From URNF01 sp045638005 (GTDB taxonomy: Bacteria > Bacillota > Clostridia > Oscillospirales > Acutalibacteraceae): a stretch of DNA of 15,541 nt. The position numbers were made by a program, and so were the translations under genes. The stretch spans positions 1-15,541 of the forward strand of contig JAZUAN010000038.1 in the NCBI GenBank assembly GCA_045638005.1, written 5' to 3'. This document shows, piece after piece, positions 5,918 through 13,473 of this stretch. Positions within the stretch are counted from its first letter, which is position 1. Each line of letters opens with the position of its first letter. The notes under the pieces were generated by a model. The model was not told the DNA's origin, ran no database searches, and saw nothing but the letters and a program-made list of their open reading frames with translations.

Positions 5918-6137
5918 AAAGAAACAGACACCCTTTTCGGGTGTCTGTTTCTATTTTTGTCGTGAAATGGATGAAGAACCTGAAAACACCAAAAATATCA
6001 CTTTAGGGTTTGGGCGATGTTTTGCGGTGTTTTGGCTTGCCAAAACCGGATGCTCGCCTTTGCATCCGAGCAAAACTCGAGGAACTTGCGACTTTGTTCC
6101 AAGTTCACGGTTCGAATCCCTTTTCAATTTTACATAA
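5918..6137 (+). repeat. tRNA-downstream repeat element, copy B (divergent)
   Basis: It starts as copy A does: the 40-odd bases across the tRNA end and first hairpin are identical. An ATG-led motif at 5967 follows, reading MDEEPEN. The rest differs and is packed with stems: AAAACACC/GGTGTTTT (5983-5990/6026-6033), GTTTTGG/CCAAAAC (6029-6035/6040-6046), CGGATGC/GCATCCG (6047-6053/6062-6068) and GAACTTG/CAAGTTC (6082-6088/6100-6106). At 6109-6120 stands a T-arm-like GGTTCGAATCCC without the rest of a tRNA. The ATG frame stays open for 56 codons to 6137; I do not call it a gene. Confidence 0.6.
5921..5956 (+). terminator. Terminator of tRNA-Ser(GGA)
   Basis: Perfect 13-bp stem GAAACAGACACCC/GGGTGTCTGTTTC (5921-5933/5939-5951), loop TTTTC, followed by TATTTTT. 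It starts three bases after the CCA. Confidence 0.85.
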
Positions 6138-6152
6138 ATATACAGGTTTATA

Positions 6153-6181
6153 TTGCTTTTTACCTTTGCGTTTTATATAAT
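6153..6181 (+). promoter_or_regulatory. Promoter of the branching enzyme gene
   Basis: -35 TTGCTT (6153-6158), a 17-nt spacer and perfect -10 TATAAT (6176-6181). It lies 35 nt before the ATG at 6217. Confidence 0.65.
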
Positions 6182-6216
6182 AATATAGATAAACCATGAT
6201 AAACGGAGGCATTCGG

Positions 6217-8217
6217 ATGACAACACGCGTCAAAAGCAAAATCATTGAGATCGACCCGTATTTAGAGCCGTTCGAAAAAGAGATCGAACTGCGTACGACG
6301 CTGTATGCGCAGAAAAAGCAAGAACTGGTCGGCGACGCTAAAAGTCTTACGGAATTTGCAAACGGTTATCAATATTTCGGATTTCACCGCACCGCTGACG
6401 GCTGGGTGTACAGAGAATGGGCACCCGCTGCCCAAAAGGTGTATCTCACGGGTGATTTTAACGATTGGAATACCGAAGCTTGTCCCATGGAACGGCTGGA
6501 AAACGGCGTGTTTGAGGTGCATCTGAAAGGCAAAGATGCTCTTAGCATCGGGCAAAAGGTGCAGGCGATCGTCATACATAACGGACAGCAGTTGCGTCGT
6601 GTTCCGCTGTATGCCACCCGCGTGGTGCAGGATCCCGAAACCTATTTATGGTGTGCGGAACTGGAGGATACCCTTTCCCTGTACCCTTGGACGGACGAAA
6701 GTTTCGTTCCCGAGAAAACGCCCTTTATCTACGAGTGCCACATCGGCATGGCGCAGGAAAAAGGCGCTGTCGGTACATACAAGGAATTCGAGAAGAACAT
6801 ACTGCCTCGCATTAAAAAGCAAGGCTATAACACCATACAGATTATGGCAATCATGGAGCATCCGTACTATGGTTCTTTCGGCTATCAGGTATCCAATTTT
6901 TTTGCCGCCTCTTCCCGCTACGGTTCCAGCCATGAACTGAAATCGTTGATCAATACCGCGCATAAAATGGGCATTGCCGTTTTGTTAGACGTGGTACATT
7001 CCCACGCAGTCAAGAATACCAACGAAGGGCTCAACGAATTCGACGGTACCGTATATCAATTTTTCCATGAGGGCGAAAAAGGTGACCACAGCGCGTGGGG
7101 CACCAAACTTTTTAACTACGGCAAAAACGAAGTGTTGCATTTCCTGCTTTCCAATTTGAAGTACTGGATGGACGTTTTCCATTTTGACGGTTTCCGTTTT
7201 GACGGCGTTACCTCCATGCTGTACCACGACCATGGACTTGGAAGTGCGTTTAGCAACTACGATATGTACTTTTCCATGAACACCGATGTGGATGCGGTTA
7301 CGTATTTGCAGCTTGCAAACGAGTTAATTCATCAATTCGATCCGCACGCGATCACCGTGGCAGAGGATATGTCCGGCATGCCGGGTATGTGCCTGCCGAT
7401 AGCAGACGGCGGCATCGGTTTTGATTATCGGCTTTCGATGGGTGTGCCGGATCTGTGGATCAAAATGCTCAAAGAGTGCACCGATGACAACTGGGATATC
7501 GCCAAGCTTTGGTACGAACTCAACGGGCGGCGTCCTCAGGAGAAAAACATCGGGTATTGCGAATCGCACGATCAGGCTTTGGTGGGTGACAAAACCATCA
7601 TGTTCCGCCTGTGCGACGCAGAAATGTATACAAGCATGAACAAAGCGAGCAACAGCCTTGTAATCGACAGAGGTATTGCGCTGCACAAGATGATCCGTCT
7701 GCTCACAGCCACCTTGGCGGGCGAAGGCTACCTCAACTTCATGGGCAACGAATTCGGACATCCCGAATGGATCGATTTCCCCAGAGAGGGCAACGGTTGG
7801 AGCTACCATTATTGCCGCAGACAGTGGAGCTTGGTTGATCATCCCGATCTGCGGTACAAGGAATTGAATGCATTTGACGCGGCAATGATACAATTACTGA
7901 AAAAGAATGACCTGCTGTCCGTGCCTGCTGAAAACAGGTGGATGAAACAGGAGGATAAAGTGTTGATCTACACCAAGGGTGACTTGGTGTTCATCTTCAA
8001 CTTCCACCCCACGCATTCCTTTGATCAGTATTTCGTGCCGGTCGGAAAAGCGGGCAGATATCGTGTTGTGTTGTCCTCGGATGACGATGTATTCGGCGGT
8101 TTTTCGCGCGTGGATACCTCCATACGGTATAAAACCTTTACCACCACCGCAAAGTGGACCGGTTTCCATTGCTATTTGCCCAGCAGAAGCGCTATCGTTC
8201 TGAAAAAAGTAAGATAA
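6217..8217 (+). CDS. glgB: 1,4-alpha-glucan branching enzyme, eukaryote-like
   Basis: 666 residues. It makes alpha-1,6 branches in glycogen by cutting and transferring alpha-1,4 chains in the cytoplasm. The start at 6217 follows GGAGG (6205-6209) by 7 nt; the in-frame ATG at 6196 lies before that site. A CBM48-type N-domain (about 50-140, YREWAPAAQKVYLTGDFNDW) precedes the GH13 barrel. Visible conserved regions are DVVHSH (258-263), the nucleophile D329 in GFRFDGV, acid/base E383 in VAEDMSG and D452 in ESHDQ. A C-terminal beta domain ends ...AIVLKKVR. GSFGYQVSNFFAASSRYG, the KGDHSAWGTKLFNYG segment and MGNEFGHPEWIDFP match the eukaryotic/GH13_8-type branching enzymes rather than typical bacterial GlgB. 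No glgC, glgA or glgP is adjacent. Confidence 0.92.
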   Translation: MTTRVKSKIIEIDPYLEPFEKEIELRTTLYAQKKQELVGDAKSLTEFANGYQYFGFHRTADGWVYREWAPAAQKVYLTGDFNDWNTEACPMERLENGVFEVHLKGKDALSIGQKVQAIVIHNGQQLRRVPLYATRVVQDPETYLWCAELEDTLSLYPWTDESFVPEKTPFIYECHIGMAQEKGAVGTYKEFEKNILPRIKKQGYNTIQIMAIMEHPYYGSFGYQVSNFFAASSRYGSSHELKSLINTAHKMGIAVLLDVVHSHAVKNTNEGLNEFDGTVYQFFHEGEKGDHSAWGTKLFNYGKNEVLHFLLSNLKYWMDVFHFDGFRFDGVTSMLYHDHGLGSAFSNYDMYFSMNTDVDAVTYLQLANELIHQFDPHAITVAEDMSGMPGMCLPIADGGIGFDYRLSMGVPDLWIKMLKECTDDNWDIAKLWYELNGRRPQEKNIGYCESHDQALVGDKTIMFRLCDAEMYTSMNKASNSLVIDRGIALHKMIRLLTATLAGEGYLNFMGNEFGHPEWIDFPREGNGWSYHYCRRQWSLVDHPDLRYKELNAFDAAMIQLLKKNDLLSVPAENRWMKQEDKVLIYTKGDLVFIFNFHPTHSFDQYFVPVGKAGRYRVVLSSDDDVFGGFSRVDTSIRYKTFTTTAKWTGFHCYLPSRSAIVLKKVR

Positions 8218-8239
8218 CATATCCATATTCCGGATATGT
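8217..8239 (+). other. Short intergenic stem-loop between glgB and the dipeptidase
   Basis: ACATATCC/GGATATGT (8217-8224/8232-8239), 8 bp with a 7-nt loop. It overlaps the last base of the glgB stop and has no T-tract. No promoter is obvious, so the downstream gene may be read from glgB transcripts. Confidence 0.4.
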
Positions 8240-8258
8240 CTAACCACGGAGGAAAATC

Positions 8259-9701
8259 ATGTCCCAGTTACAAACACTCAAACCGGAAAGCGTATTCGCT
8301 TATTTTAAAGATATCTGTGCGATTCCGCACGGCTCCGGTGATATGCAAGCCATCGCAACATATTGCATGGACTTTGCGCAAAAGCACGGTTTGAAAGCCG
8401 TAAGAGACGATGCTGATAATATCATCATTTACAAACCCGCCACCGTCGGCTATGAAAATGCCGATGCGGTCATTCTGCAAGGTCATCTTGACATGGTGTG
8501 TCAAAAGACCGAGGACAGCACCATCGACTTTTTGAAAGATGGGTTGGAAATATATGCAGATGGCGATTTTCTCAAAGCAAAAGACACCACGCTTGGCGCT
8601 GATAACGGTATTGCGGTTGCAATGATATTGTCCGTCTTGGCAAGCGACGACATCCCCCATCCCCCTCTCGAAGCGGTGTTTACCACCGACGAGGAAACCG
8701 GCATGATCGGCGCTATGCAACTGGATATGTCGCTTTTGCACGGCAAAAAAATGATCAATCTGGATGCAGAAGAGGACGACACTCTCACCGTTTCATGTGC
8801 AGGTGGCAGTGATTTTGTTATGACCGTGCCGGTATCCCGTGAAACGGTGGATAGTACTACCGTCACGATTTCGCTGAAAGGTCTCAAAGGCGGACATTCC
8901 GGCGTCGAGATAAACGCCGGTAGAGTGAACGCAGATATCCTCGCGGGCAGAGTGTTAAATCATCTGCACACCTGCTGTGATTTCGATATTATCGGTATTG
9001 ACGGCGGTGATAAAGGGAACGCTATTCCAAACAGCTGCTGTATCCGTCTTTGCACTGCGGACCCCGCAGCCTTATTGACCGCCGCGGATACGTATCTGAA
9101 AGCGGTGAAAGAGGAGATCGCCGACCGCGAGTCACAGTTTGCTTTTGAAATATGCGAAGATGCTATGCGTACGCACAGTGTTCTTACCAACGATCTTAAA
9201 GAGCAGTTGATCCGCACATTGGTTTGTGCGCCCAACGGTGTGATGGACATGAGCGCGAGCATTGCGGGGCTGGTGGAAACCTCTCTTAATCTCGGCATCC
9301 TCAAAACCGAGCAAAACACCATCACCCTGCATTTCACCCTGCGCAGCAATAAAAACGCCGCGTTACGATTTTTGGAAGAAAAGATGCTGACATTTTCTAA
9401 GTTGCTTCCCTGCGAAGCTAAAATCTTCGGACAATATCCGTCATGGGAATTCAAAGAAAATTCCGCAATGCAAAAGCTGTTTATAGATTGCTATACCGCG
9501 CAGCGGGGTACGGCGCCCAAGGTGGAAGCCATACACGCAGGACTGGAATGCGGTGTTTTCGCTTCCGGTATTACAGGACTTGATTGCATCGCCATGGGAC
9601 CCGCACTGTATGACGTGCACACTGTCAATGAGCGGCTAAGCATCTCTTCCACCGAAAAAACTTACCGCTTGTTACTGGAAATTCTGAAAAAATGCCAATA
9701 A
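8259..9701 (+). CDS. pepD: Xaa-His dipeptidase / aminoacyl-histidine dipeptidase
   Basis: 480 residues, the normal length for PepD (peptidase family M20, beta-Ala-His dipeptidase type). It hydrolyses dipeptides in the cytoplasm using two metal ions, typically zinc. Ligand positions are visible: H76 in LQGHLDMV, bridging D115 in TLGADNG, the catalytic/ligand pair E145-E146 in TTDEETGM and D169 in NLDAEE. A lid/dimerisation domain (about 185-375, including LKGGHSGVEI) is inserted in the catalytic domain. A late His lies in VEAIHAGLECG. The ATG follows CGGAGG with good spacing. It lies 41 nt after glgB and 85 nt before the OPT transporter gene; the pairing suggests imported peptides are its substrates. 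Confidence 0.93.
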   Translation: MSQLQTLKPESVFAYFKDICAIPHGSGDMQAIATYCMDFAQKHGLKAVRDDADNIIIYKPATVGYENADAVILQGHLDMVCQKTEDSTIDFLKDGLEIYADGDFLKAKDTTLGADNGIAVAMILSVLASDDIPHPPLEAVFTTDEETGMIGAMQLDMSLLHGKKMINLDAEEDDTLTVSCAGGSDFVMTVPVSRETVDSTTVTISLKGLKGGHSGVEINAGRVNADILAGRVLNHLHTCCDFDIIGIDGGDKGNAIPNSCCIRLCTADPAALLTAADTYLKAVKEEIADRESQFAFEICEDAMRTHSVLTNDLKEQLIRTLVCAPNGVMDMSASIAGLVETSLNLGILKTEQNTITLHFTLRSNKNAALRFLEEKMLTFSKLLPCEAKIFGQYPSWEFKENSAMQKLFIDCYTAQRGTAPKVEAIHAGLECGVFASGITGLDCIAMGPALYDVHTVNERLSISSTEKTYRLLLEILKKCQ

Positions 9702-9704
9702 GAT

Positions 9705-9733
9705 TTGCTTTTTATATTAAAATATGGTATACT
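9705..9733 (+). promoter_or_regulatory. Promoter of the OPT transporter operon
   Basis: -35 TTGCTT (9705-9710), a 17-nt spacer and -10 TATACT (9728-9733) preceded by TGG, an extended -10. A small stem ACCGC/GCGGT (9754-9758/9762-9766) sits in the leader. Confidence 0.65.
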
Positions 9734-9786
9734 GATATGAATTTTTTAGTCATACCGCAAAGCGGTGTTGACGGACAGGAGAAAAC

Positions 9787-11697
9787 ATGGATAAACAAAA
9801 AGAATTTCAGCCGTACATCCCGGCTGAAAAGGTGACACCCGAAATTACTGTCACCTCCATCATCATGGGTGTGTTGCTGGCGGTAGTATTCGGTGCTGCC
9901 AACGCATATCTGGGACTCAGAGTCGGCATGACCGTTTCTGCGTCCATTCCCGCCGCGGTTATCGCGATGGGCGTCATCCGCATCCTCATGCGGAAAAATT
10001 CCATTTTGGAAAGCAACATCGTACAAACCATCGGTTCTGCCGGTGAATCCTTGGCAGCCGGTGCCATCTTTACGCTGCCTGCGCTGTTTTTGTGGGCAGC
10101 CGAGGGTAAGATGGACAAGCCTGACATTGTAGAGATCACACTCATCGCCCTTATCGGCGGTCTTTTAGGCGTGTTCTTCATGGTGCCGTTGCGCAACGCG
10201 CTGATTGTCAAAGAACACGGCACCCTCCCCTATCCCGAAGGCACCGCCTGCGCAGAAGTGCTGCTCGCCGGTGAAAAAGGCGGTGCAAACGCCTCCACCG
10301 TGTTCGCGGGCATGGGCTTTGCGGCATTGTTCAAATTCATCATCGACGGCTTGAAACTGGTCTCCGGTGAAGTGTCCCTGCGCGTAAAAGGGTATGCCGG
10401 TGAGATCGGCACGCAGATCTACCCCGCCGTCATGAGCGTTGGATATATCTGCGGCGCGCGCATCTCCTCCTACATGTTTGCGGGCGGTCTGCTCAGTTGG
10501 ATGGTCATTATCCCGCTCATCGTGCTGTTTGGTGCGGATATTACAATGTATCCCGGCACTGAGGCTATCAGCACTATGTACGCCGACGGCGGTGCATCCG
10601 CTATTTGGAGTTCCTACATCCGTTATATCGGCGCGGGCGCTCTGGCGGCCGGCGGTATCATCAGCCTCATCAAATCGCTGCCGCTGATCGTCAAAACCTT
10701 TAGCGGCGCCATGAAGAGCATGACCGGTTCCGGTGCAGCGTCCAATGCACGCACCGAAAAGGATATCAATCTTAAAATCGTGCTCATTTCCATTGCAATC
10801 CTCACCCTTGCCGTATGGTTGGTACCCGCTATTCCGGTGTCGCTGTTAGGTGCTGTTATTGTTGTCATCTTCGGTTTCTTCTTTGCGACCGTTTCTTCCC
10901 GCATGGTGGGTCTTGTCGGCAGCAGTAACAACCCCGTTTCCGGCATGGCGATCGCCACCCTGCTGATTGCGACCCTCATCCTCAAGGTGACCGGTAGCGC
11001 AGGCTACGCCGGCATGAGCAGTGCCATTGCTATCGGTTCTATCATTTGCATTGTTTCCGCCATCGCAGGCGACACCTCACAAGATCTGAAAACCGGTTAT
11101 CTGTTGGGCGCAACCCCGAGAAAACAGCAGATCGGTGAGATCATCGGTGTAATCGCCGCGGCATTTGCTATCGGCGGCACCCTTTACCTGTTAGACAGCG
11201 CTTGGGGCTTTGGCTCGGATCAGTTGGCTGCTCCTCAGGCTACCCTTATGAAACTCATCATTGAGGGCGTCATGGGCGGCAATCTGCCGTGGGGTCTTGT
11301 GTTTATCGGTGTATTCATCGCTATCGTGGTAGAGGTTATCGGTATTCCGGTGTTGCCTTTTGCCATCGGTATTTATCTGCCGGTACAGCTCAACGCTTGT
11401 ATCATGGTGGGCGGTCTCGTGCGCTTGGTAATGGATAAGCTGAACCGCAAAGAGGAAGAAAAGAAAGCGATCGTCAACGACGGCATTCTGTTCTGCTCCG
11501 GTATGATCGCAGGCGAAGGTCTTGTTGGCATCCTGCTCGCCTTGCTCGCCGTGTTCGGTATTGATTCCGCGCTGGATCTTTCCGCGAAACTCGGTATCCC
11601 CACCGTTGTTTCCAACGTCGGCGGCATCGTGCTGTTTGCTGTCATCATCCTCACTGTTCTCAAATTCTCTCTTTGGAAAAAACGTGATAAGCAATGA
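9787..11697 (+). CDS. OPT-family oligopeptide transporter
   Basis: 636 residues, almost wholly hydrophobic, with roughly 14-16 membrane segments. The opening (PEITVTSIIMGVLLAVVFGAANAYLGLRVGMTVSASIPAAVIAM) and the segments ESNIVQTIGSAGESLAAGAIFTLPA and GTLPYPEGTACAEVLLAGE are signatures of the bacterial OPT family (TIGR00733 type). These are proton-coupled importers of small peptides in the cytoplasmic membrane; some relatives carry metal chelates. AGGAG at 9777-9781 precedes the ATG by 5 nt. Downstream, the PqqD-like gene overlaps by 4 nt (ATGA), so the two are translated together. With PepD upstream the set reads as peptide uptake plus dipeptide cleavage. The exact substrate cannot be told from sequence. 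Confidence 0.92.
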   Translation: MDKQKEFQPYIPAEKVTPEITVTSIIMGVLLAVVFGAANAYLGLRVGMTVSASIPAAVIAMGVIRILMRKNSILESNIVQTIGSAGESLAAGAIFTLPALFLWAAEGKMDKPDIVEITLIALIGGLLGVFFMVPLRNALIVKEHGTLPYPEGTACAEVLLAGEKGGANASTVFAGMGFAALFKFIIDGLKLVSGEVSLRVKGYAGEIGTQIYPAVMSVGYICGARISSYMFAGGLLSWMVIIPLIVLFGADITMYPGTEAISTMYADGGASAIWSSYIRYIGAGALAAGGIISLIKSLPLIVKTFSGAMKSMTGSGAASNARTEKDINLKIVLISIAILTLAVWLVPAIPVSLLGAVIVVIFGFFFATVSSRMVGLVGSSNNPVSGMAIATLLIATLILKVTGSAGYAGMSSAIAIGSIICIVSAIAGDTSQDLKTGYLLGATPRKQQIGEIIGVIAAAFAIGGTLYLLDSAWGFGSDQLAAPQATLMKLIIEGVMGGNLPWGLVFIGVFIAIVVEVIGIPVLPFAIGIYLPVQLNACIMVGGLVRLVMDKLNRKEEEKKAIVNDGILFCSGMIAGEGLVGILLALLAVFGIDSALDLSAKLGIPTVVSNVGGIVLFAVIILTVLKFSLWKKRDKQ

Positions 11698-12038
11698 AAA
11701 AGACAGTAACGGGTGAAAACTATCTGGATCGCAAGCCGTTGCGTAGCGTTGCGATCAACTGGCAAACGGACGAAAACGGTACTATTACCCTTTTGATCGA
11801 AAACAAAGGTGTCTTCAATCGCATCGCACAAAAGCTGTTCAAAAGACCCAAAATCAGCTATGTGCATCTGGATGAGATGGGCAGCTTTGTGTGGCCGCTG
11901 ATCGACGGCGAAAGGGATCTGACCGCTATCGGTGTTCTTGTGGAAGAGCATTTCGGCGAGAAAGCGCATCCGCTTTACGAGCGTTTAGCTAAATATTTTG
12001 AGATACTGTACAGCTATCATTTCATAGAATGGAAATAA
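11694..12038 (+). CDS. PqqD-family protein coupled to OPT transporter
   Basis: 114 residues. From about residue 55 it has the PqqD-like small winged fold pattern: VHLDEMGSFVWPLIDGERDLTAIGVLVEEHFG, then a helix and LYSYHFIEW. PqqD-type domains (RRE-like) bind precursor peptides for radical-SAM or other RiPP enzymes. Here no precursor, radical-SAM enzyme or maturase is adjacent. The ATG at 11694 lies inside the OPT stop region (ATGA overlap), indicating coupled translation. The N-terminal 50 residues (NYLDRKPLRSVAINWQTDENGTITLLIENKG) look like an additional beta hairpin. I infer a peptide-handling or regulatory partner of the transporter. The family call is fairly sure, the role unknown. Confidence 0.78.
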   Translation: MKKTVTGENYLDRKPLRSVAINWQTDENGTITLLIENKGVFNRIAQKLFKRPKISYVHLDEMGSFVWPLIDGERDLTAIGVLVEEHFGEKAHPLYERLAKYFEILYSYHFIEWK

Positions 12039-12115
12039 TCTGAAAATGCAAATATCCCGGGCATCTCGTCCTGCCTTGTAAACGACAACGGTATTCTACC
12101 GTGATGCCACTGATA

Positions 12116-12153
12116 AAAACGCCACACATTCCGTGAATGTGTGGCGTTTTCTT
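12116..12153 (+). terminator. Strong intrinsic terminator after the OPT operon
   Basis: A perfect 16-bp stem, 12116-12131 with 12135-12150, loop CGT, followed by TTTTCTT. The core is CGCCACACATTC/GAATGTGTGGCG. Confidence 0.9.
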
Positions 12154-12156
12154 GCA

Positions 12157-12185
12157 TTGACAATATATGGTTATAGGTTTATAAT
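12157..12185 (+). promoter_or_regulatory. Perfect consensus sigma-A promoter before a pseudogene
   Basis: TTGACA (12157-12162), a 17-nt spacer and TATAAT (12180-12185), just after the terminator. It drives the broken M20 gene at 12220. Confidence 0.85.
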
Positions 12186-12219
12186 GTGTGTGAAAATTTT
12201 GCTCTAAGAAGTGTTTTAT

Positions 12220-12755
12220 ATGGGATACCAAGAAGATCTTGCCCTTTTGATCGAAAAGCGTCAAGAGGAAATGAAAGATATTAGCGATAAAGTCTGGGAG
12301 TATGCGGAATCCCGCTTTGTGGAATTCAAATCTGCTAAACTGCAAAAGGAATATCTCGCTCCCCTCGGCTTCACCGTCACCGAAGGGCAAGGCGGCGCAA
12401 AGACCGCGCGGCTCTGCTGGACTGCCCCCTTTGGGACTTCTTACTCCCCGATGTACCTTCCGGCGGCTCCACCGATGTCGGCGACGTCAGCTGGGGCTGC
12501 CCCACCGGTTGGTTCCACGCGGCGACCTTAGCCGCCGGCACCCCCGCCCACGCATGGCAGACGGTAGCACAAGGTAAGAGTCCCGTGGCACACAAAGGCA
12601 TGCTGTTCGCCGCAAAGGTACTCGCCGCCACCGCCTATGATTTCCTGACCGACCCCGAGCTGGTCAAAGCGGCAAAGGAAAACTGGCTCGAACATCTCGA
12701 CGGCGAAACCTATCCCAACGCACTGCCCAAAGACGCAAAACCCGAAGTGTGGTAA
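12220..12755 (+). pseudogene. M20 amidohydrolase (AbgB-like), internally deleted and frameshifted
   Basis: Two pieces of one protein in different frames. Piece 1 (ATG 12220 to about 12400) reads MGYQEDLALLIEKRQEEMKD, ...VWEYAESRFVEFKSAKLQKEYLAPLGFTVTEGQGGA, the usual N-terminus of AbgB-type M20 peptidases. Piece 2 (about 12430-12755) reads DFLLPDVPSGGSTDVGDVSW, then GCPTGWFHAATLAAGTPAHAWQTVAQGKSPVAHKGMLFAAK, ending PKDAKPEVW, the usual C-terminus. About 180 residues remain of some 450-480; the middle with the metal ligands is gone, and the pieces are out of frame. Intact relatives are p-aminobenzoyl-glutamate hydrolase-like amidohydrolases. The gene keeps a perfect promoter but cannot make an active enzyme. 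An upstream in-frame GTG at 12211 is a less likely start. Confidence 0.85.
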
Positions 12756-12765
12756 GTACATAAAG

Positions 12766-12823
12766 TTGCATCTGCACCTCGTCGCTTAGATGCAAGCAAA
12801 GCTCTGGCAAAAGAGTCGCCAGA
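12766..12823. repeat. Two stem-loops ahead of the SHOCT/lipoprotein pair
   Basis: TTGCATCT/AGATGCAA (12766-12773/12788-12795) and TCTGGC/GCCAGA (12803-12808/12818-12823), with no T-tract after either. They occupy the junction between the pseudogene and an AT-rich two-gene islet. I see no convincing promoter between 12756 and 12876. Confidence 0.45.
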
Positions 12824-12876
12824 ATGTCAACCTTTATACCCTTTAGAGGGGAATACAAAAGAAAGCAGGTAATGAA

Positions 12877-13473
12877 ATGAAACAAAATCGGTTGGGATGG
12901 GGAATTTCCATCTTCACTTTGTCATTATCAACACTGGCGCTGATTTGTTCTATTATTTTTCTGATAATAGCAGGCAAACTTCCCTATAATACCACATGTG
13001 CTTATTTGGCAGGTTCTATATCAATCGTTTCTATCATTCTACATAGCATCTTTTTTATGAGAAAAAAACTACTTAATCCAATAGCCTCCCTATGTCTTTC
13101 TGTTTTGCAAATAATTCTTTCCTTTATTGGCGGAGTTCTATACCTCAACGCATCAGCATCTAATTTTTATTTCGCAAAAAATATACTATACACGAATAGC
13201 GGTTTACAGGTATTCGGTTTGATTGGTCTAGCAGCATCTTGGATAGCCATCATCGCTTATTTGTTCTCTCTTATCATGAGCGTAATTCGGATAATAAATA
13301 AAGATCGGCCAAGCGAAAAAGCAAGAATTCGCGCTCGTGAAAAAGCATACGAAAAGATTAATCAATACCACGATTACTTTCAAAAACAAATCATCACAGA
13401 AGAAGAATACAACCAAACTCGCCAACGTATTTTGGATGAATTGAAAGATAAAGAAGGAGTTGCCGCACTATGA
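12877..13473 (+). CDS. Four-helix membrane protein with SHOCT-like tail
   Basis: 198 residues. Four membrane segments at about 9-32, 41-61, 65-90 and 111-139. A charged linker rich in Arg/Lys/Glu follows (EKARIRAREKAYEK), then a C-terminal SHOCT-like motif at about 163-190 (YFQKQIITEEEYNQTRQRIL). SHOCT motifs are short C-terminal helical hairpins thought to mediate oligomerisation; they occur in many small membrane or secreted proteins of unknown role. Codon use is AT-rich, unlike the upstream genes. The stop overlaps the start of the lipoprotein gene by 4 nt (ATGA), indicating coupled translation and a joint function at the membrane. The upstream ribosome binding site is modest (GCAGGT region). 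I do not recognise a specific family beyond SHOCT. Confidence 0.75.
   Translation: MKQNRLGWGISIFTLSLSTLALICSIIFLIIAGKLPYNTTCAYLAGSISIVSIILHSIFFMRKKLLNPIASLCLSVLQIILSFIGGVLYLNASASNFYFAKNILYTNSGLQVFGLIGLAASWIAIIAYLFSLIMSVIRIINKDRPSEKARIRAREKAYEKINQYHDYFQKQIITEEEYNQTRQRILDELKDKEGVAAL

Noticed and set aside
11191..11969. Large antisense frames opposite the OPT and PqqD-like genes
   Set aside because: Typical shadows of strongly codon-biased genes.
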